From NCBI GenBank assembly GCA_046050125.1, contig JBJOQB010000024.1, positions 1 through 10,426 on the forward strand: DNA of 10,426 nucleotides, read 5' to 3'. Under the pieces are notes generated by a model. It saw nothing but the letters and a program-made list of their open reading frames with translations. It had not been told where the DNA came from and did not search any database. Position numbers and translations under genes: made by a program. Positions 6,843-10,426 of the stretch are shown one piece after another (the stretch's first letter is position 1; each line of letters starts with the position of its first letter). This DNA is from JAHFQJ01 sp046050125 (GTDB lineage: Bacteria; Pseudomonadota; Gammaproteobacteria; Burkholderiales; Burkholderiaceae).

Positions 6843-8333
6843 ATGAAAATACGCATTAGAATTATAAAGTATATTAATCAATATAATAAATTTAAGCTAA
6901 TTGTACAAAAGTACAGCTGGCTAGCTATTTTATTGATTATTTCTAGTCTTGGAATTATTTCCTCTTACGTATTAATTCAGCATAACACCAAATCTTTTGA
7001 CCATCAGCTATATCTACAAGCAAATCATTGTTTAACTAATGCTCAAACATCAGGTGCAGGTTTAGAGCAACAAGCAACTGATTTAATAGTTTCTTGGCAA
7101 AAACAATTTCATGGTAACTTTATTCGGCTTTATGTAGATAAAAATTATTTAGCTGGTTACTACAATATTTTTGATACAGAATTAGAAGTTTTTGAATTTA
7201 ATAAAGAGCATAATGCAAGGTTTTTTTATACAGAAATTAATAAAAAAGGTTACCGAGGAATTAGGTTACAAACTAATCGATTAGAGCCAAAACATCAACT
7301 TGGCAATTTAATTCGAATTGAAATGGTTGAGGATTTTCATGAAAGAGCTATAAACTCAAGGTATATTTTACTATCCATTTGGATACCTCTGGGTATAATT
7401 TATCTTATATTTATTGCTACCATCAAATATCTAAGAAAATCACAGGCACAGCAAATAAATTCAGCAGTGGACTATTTTAGAAAATATAATTTAGATATAG
7501 ATAAAGCAAAAAATATTACAATTCCAAATATACCTAAATTAAAACCAATAATTGATATTGTGGAAGATTTAGCTCAAAATTTTCATAAAATTAGTAAACG
7601 CCAAAAGCATTTTATTGCAGATGCCTCTCATCAATTAAGGACACCCTTAACCATTATCAAATTACAAGTTGAGCAATTAGCTAAAAATCAAAATGTTGAT
7701 GTTTTAAGCAATAGTGTAAATAGAATGATTAAATTAACCAATCAGCTTTTATCATTAACTAAGTTTGAAAGTGGAAATTTAAAGCAAGAAAAAGTGCTAT
7801 GGCATGATTTAGTATTTAATATTTCAAGCGAATGGATAGATATTGCATTTAAACATAATATAGATTTTGGCTTTGAGAATAATATGGGAAATCAAACAGA
7901 TATTGCATATGTAAATGTTGATAGGCTAATGATTGAAGAAGCAATTAATAATTTAATCGAAAATGCAATAAAATATAGAAAGGATTATAAAAATCAAATA
8001 AATACTACAAATGATGCTAATGATAATTTTGATATTTTAGAGGATAATCGCTCAATCATAACGGTTGTTGTTGGCTGTACATCGGGTACAGTATGGGCAA
8101 AAGTAATAGATAATGGAATTGGTATACCTGTAAAGTATCGACATAATTTATTTAATCGATTTTTTAGAGCAGATAATAATGTAGGTACAAAAGGCTCAGG
8201 TCTTGGTTTGGCTATCGTACAAGAAATAATGCAGGCTAATCGAGGTTTTGTAAGGCTACTTAACGAAGATGATACTACATTTTTATTGGTATTACCAAGA
8301 TTAAATAATTCATCTAAGCAAGTACAGGCATAA
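6843..8333 (+). CDS. Membrane sensor histidine kinase (TctE/QseC-like), orphan in this window
   Basis: This is an inner-membrane two-component sensor (496 aa) that autophosphorylates on His and passes phosphate to a response regulator. There is a basic N-terminal tail, a first helix at about 26-46, a periplasmic sensor of about 125 residues (47-172), and a second helix at about 174-194. A linker follows, then the dimerisation domain with FIADASHQLRTPLT (257-270, phospho-acceptor H263). The ATPase domain has the N box NLIENAIKY (370-378), G1 box DNGIGI (423-428), F box NRFFRAD (438-444) and G2 box GSGLGLAI (451-458). All catalytic motifs are intact. The stretch 380-404 between N and G1 boxes is rich in Asn/Asp and looks like an insertion. 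The sensor could belong to the TctE N-terminal family, but ligand is unknown. No response-regulator gene lies beside it: brnA is upstream and a convergent gene downstream. No good Shine-Dalgarno precedes the ATG. Confidence 0.93.
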   Translation: MKIRIRIIKYINQYNKFKLIVQKYSWLAILLIISSLGIISSYVLIQHNTKSFDHQLYLQANHCLTNAQTSGAGLEQQATDLIVSWQKQFHGNFIRLYVDKNYLAGYYNIFDTELEVFEFNKEHNARFFYTEINKKGYRGIRLQTNRLEPKHQLGNLIRIEMVEDFHERAINSRYILLSIWIPLGIIYLIFIATIKYLRKSQAQQINSAVDYFRKYNLDIDKAKNITIPNIPKLKPIIDIVEDLAQNFHKISKRQKHFIADASHQLRTPLTIIKLQVEQLAKNQNVDVLSNSVNRMIKLTNQLLSLTKFESGNLKQEKVLWHDLVFNISSEWIDIAFKHNIDFGFENNMGNQTDIAYVNVDRLMIEEAINNLIENAIKYRKDYKNQINTTNDANDNFDILEDNRSIITVVVGCTSGTVWAKVIDNGIGIPVKYRHNLFNRFFRADNNVGTKGSGLGLAIVQEIMQANRGFVRLLNEDDTTFLLVLPRLNNSSKQVQA

Positions 8334-8371
8334 TTAACGAACCTATTTGAATTTATTAATTATTAATTAAT

Positions 8372-8392
8372 TTATTATGATATTTATAATAA
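8372..8392. terminator. Weak AT-only hairpin between convergent genes
   Basis: TTATTAT (8372-8378) and ATAATAA (8386-8392) form a 7-bp perfect stem with a 7-base loop, extendable by an A-U and a G-U pair. It lies in the 59-base gap between the convergent kinase and DUF4390 genes, where a bidirectional terminator is expected. With no G-C pairs it would be unstable, and such symmetry is common in AT-rich DNA, so this is tentative. Confidence 0.2.
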
Positions 8393-8977
8393 TTAAGGAG
8401 AAATTGTATACTCTTGCCAGCCACTATCAATATTTATTTTTTTATTACTAATAGTATTTAATTGCATTAATTTTGGTAACCTATTTGTATCTAAATGCAA
8501 GCGTAATGATACATTATATTTAGAAGATTTTATATCATTAGAATAAGTACTATCGATTATTTCCCATTTCTTTAATGACTTAATCAAATCAAGTGCTTCA
8601 GATAAATTATCAAAATATAATGAAACACCTGTTTTAGTAGATATTTTATATTTATTTAAAAATGGGCGGTAGGTAATTACCCACTTATATTCATTTTCTG
8701 AAACTGTATTATCAAACCAATACCAGCGACTAATTGAAACTTTTGATTGTAATATAAATGTAACTGGTAATCCTTTATCAATAGCATCTCTTAAATCATT
8801 ATCAATACTAATATCACTAATTACTGAAGCATAAAAGTTACCATTGACATTTTCTAATTCAAATTTTTTAATTGATGCATTTGTATTAATCGCAGAGCAA
8901 TACAATGTATTAAAAGATAAATAACATACTGCTAAGCATTTGAAAAAAATCTTAGCTATTTTTTTGCAATACTGCAT
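8393..8977 (-). CDS. DUF4390 domain protein, exported
   Basis: This protein of unknown function belongs to the DUF4390 family, which I know from Betaproteobacteria next to rsmB. With the chosen start it is 194 aa. The N-terminus (MQYCKKIAKIFFKCLAVCYL) is a signal-peptide-like basic then hydrophobic segment, with cleavage likely after YCSA, so the mature protein should be periplasmic. Family features are RDAIDKGLPVTFILQSKV, the SRWYWFD motif, VITYRPFLNKYKIS, an NLSEALDLIKSLKKW helix, and LHLDTNRLPKLMQLN, ending in SGWQ. The start is uncertain: the frame opens at a TTG (9010-9008), with ATGs at 8992, 8989 and 8977. I chose 8977 because it gives the tightest signal peptide and a 26-base overlap with rsmB. 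No start has a convincing Shine-Dalgarno, so coupling to rsmB translation is likely. Confidence 0.85.
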   Translation of the reverse strand: MQYCKKIAKIFFKCLAVCYLSFNTLYCSAINTNASIKKFELENVNGNFYASVISDISIDNDLRDAIDKGLPVTFILQSKVSISRWYWFDNTVSENEYKWVITYRPFLNKYKISTKTGVSLYFDNLSEALDLIKSLKKWEIIDSTYSNDIKSSKYNVSLRLHLDTNRLPKLMQLNTISNKKINIDSGWQEYTISP

Positions 8978-10238
8978 AAAAAAACCCATCATTAGTAGAG
9001 CATACTTCAAATTGACCTATATTATCAATATTTAATAAGCATGCATCTTTATTATTGGATAGAAACTTTTTTATTTGTCCCAGACCTTCTTGCATAAATA
9101 TCGAACAATTTATGTATATTAGTATGCCTGATTTTTTCACAACATGCCAAAGATTATGTATTATTTTTGCTTGCAATTGTTGTAAATTAGCCATATCTTC
9201 TTTTTTTCTTAATAATGCTATTTCAGGTTGTTTTCTTACTATACCGCTTGCAGAGCAAGGAATATCAGCAATTACTACATCAAACTTATTATTATCCCAC
9301 CAATCTAAATTACTGGCATCGCCAACATATTCTGTATATTTAATAATTTGATTTTCGAGTTTTAATCTAGCAATATTTTGCTTTATTTTTTCTAATCTTA
9401 AATTATTAATATCCATCACTGTTACATCTAACTTATATTGTTCCAAACAACTTAAGATTTTTCCCCCTGGAGCACTACATGCATCTAGTACTTTCATGCC
9501 GTCTTTAAATGGAATAATTTGTGGACAAATTTGTGCTGCAATATCTTGCACAGATACGTAACCATCAGCAAAATTAGGCAATATATTGACATCTATTTGA
9601 TTTTTTAATGAAAGGGCGTGGGGAGTATATTTATCACATAAATTAATTTTTTTTGCATCAATATTTAAGTTATTTAATAATTTTAAATATTCATCTACAT
9701 TTATTTTTTGTGGGTTTACTCTTAAACCAAGCGGTGGTTGATTTTTAATATTTGCATAATATGAATCTACATCAATTATATTTTCATCTTGGAGCTGTTG
9801 TTGCCACCATTGTGGTAAAAAGCTTAGATTTAAATTTTTATATTCTTCTATATTATTTTTTGCTTTTCTTAAAACTACATTCAATAAACCATTTGCATAG
9901 TAACTATGCTTATGCATTTTACATGATGTTACCGCTTGATTGATGAGAGTATGTATTTTTATATTATTTTCAATTATTAAACTTAAACTTATTCTTAAAA
10001 TACATTCTACTTTTACATGGATTTTTTTATCTGATACATACTTTTTTAAAATATAGCTAGTTATGCCATAATCTCTGATTGCTTGCTTCACATAAGCAAT
10101 TATATTAAATTTTTTTACAAGCATATCTGGCTCTAGCCATTTTTCTATATGTTCTAAAGAATTTCCTTGCATTACTTTTTCAAGAGATAATGCACTGTAA
10201 AAAATAACTGAGCTTAAATCTGTTGCTTTGTATTTCAT
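8952..10238 (-). CDS. rsmB: 16S rRNA (cytosine-967-C5)-methyltransferase RsmB
   Basis: This is a cytoplasmic SAM-dependent enzyme that makes m5C967 in 16S rRNA. At 428 aa it is almost the same length as E. coli RsmB. Residues 1-130 are the NusB-like RNA-binding domain, and the remainder is the Nol1/Nop2/Sun methyltransferase. Visible motifs are PPLGLRVNP (168-176), GYVSVQDIAAQ (226-236), the SAM-binding LDACSAPGGK (251-260), motif IV ADIPCSASGIVRKQPE (324-339) with C328, and motif VI LIYINCS (373-379) with the catalytic C378, then a DGFFYAVL ending. The second residue of motif IV is Ile (DIPC) where Ala or Val is commoner, which should not matter. The ATG has no Shine-Dalgarno. The gene overlaps DUF4390, forming a two-gene unit. 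In related bacteria fmt often lies upstream, but the window ends before that can be seen. Confidence 0.97.
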   Translation of the reverse strand: MKYKATDLSSVIFYSALSLEKVMQGNSLEHIEKWLEPDMLVKKFNIIAYVKQAIRDYGITSYILKKYVSDKKIHVKVECILRISLSLIIENNIKIHTLINQAVTSCKMHKHSYYANGLLNVVLRKAKNNIEEYKNLNLSFLPQWWQQQLQDENIIDVDSYYANIKNQPPLGLRVNPQKINVDEYLKLLNNLNIDAKKINLCDKYTPHALSLKNQIDVNILPNFADGYVSVQDIAAQICPQIIPFKDGMKVLDACSAPGGKILSCLEQYKLDVTVMDINNLRLEKIKQNIARLKLENQIIKYTEYVGDASNLDWWDNNKFDVVIADIPCSASGIVRKQPEIALLRKKEDMANLQQLQAKIIHNLWHVVKKSGILIYINCSIFMQEGLGQIKKFLSNNKDACLLNIDNIGQFEVCSTNDGFFYAVLQKNS

Positions 10239-10426
10239 TGTATTAATGCATGTATAAAAACTATACGTATTAAAAATTTAATTTCAGATTGTATCATAAT
10301 CTATTTGCTAATACTTAAATACTTAAAGTACCTAATCTTAAAATTAGTTTATTTTATCTTATCTTATAGCATAGTTTTAATTATCTTTTGATTCGATTTA
10401 CACCTAAATACTAAATATATTACTTA
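10239..10426. other. Gene-free upstream region of rsmB
   Basis: These 188 bases hold no credible reading frame. For rsmB a possible -10, TACAAT (10293-10288) or the overlapping TATGAT (10298-10293), gives a leader of about 45 bases, but no -35 is recognisable at either. A tandem AATACTTA copy pair (10309-10324) and an imperfect 16-base palindrome, CTAATCTTAAAATTAG (around 10334), are present and may be only AT-rich chance. Confidence 0.3.

Noticed and set aside
9055..9351. Plus-strand open frame opposite the rsmB methyltransferase domain
   Set aside because: Antisense shadow of strongly conserved coding sequence, with no recognisable domain.

Overview
The window is AT-rich (my estimate from reading is about 30% G+C) and looks like chromosome from a betaproteobacterium, probably Burkholderiales. 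The main evidence is at the right end, where a 16S rRNA m5C methyltransferase (RsmB) gene is followed by a DUF4390 protein gene, a pairing I know from Betaproteobacteria. The ArnT-like membrane glycosyltransferase in the middle also resembles a family I associate with that group. The low G+C suggests a host-associated or genome-reduced lineage. I cannot name a species.

Positions 1-4410 (minus strand) hold a surface-polysaccharide block read leftward: a Wzx-type flippase, WecB (UDP-GlcNAc 2-epimerase, making UDP-ManNAc) and a small GT32-type sugar transferase with a DXD motif. Further downstream come a 310-residue protein I do not recognise and, joined to it by an ATGA stop/start overlap, a single-pass membrane protein cut by the window edge. 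A perfect TATAAT box lies in front of both the flippase gene and wecB.

Positions 4571-8333 (plus strand) hold a polytopic GT-C/ArnT-like glycosyltransferase, a complete BrnT/BrnA type II toxin-antitoxin module and a sensor histidine kinase with no response regulator beside it in the window. The toxin-antitoxin module has the clearest regulatory signal in the window: TTGACT-17 bp-TACAAT, with a 28-bp near-perfect palindrome covering the -10 box, a good candidate for the BrnA operator. This also shows that the toxin starts at 6184 and not at the TTG at 6127, which is itself the -35 hexamer.

Positions 8393-10238 (minus strand) hold rsmB and the overlapping DUF4390 gene, converging on the kinase. 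The last 188 bases show no gene.

Flippase, WecB, GT32 protein and GT-C protein fit together as cell-envelope glycan assembly or modification. RsmB is ribosome maintenance. BrnTA is a stress or accessory module set between the envelope gene and the kinase. I saw no tRNA, rRNA, CRISPR array or insertion sequence.
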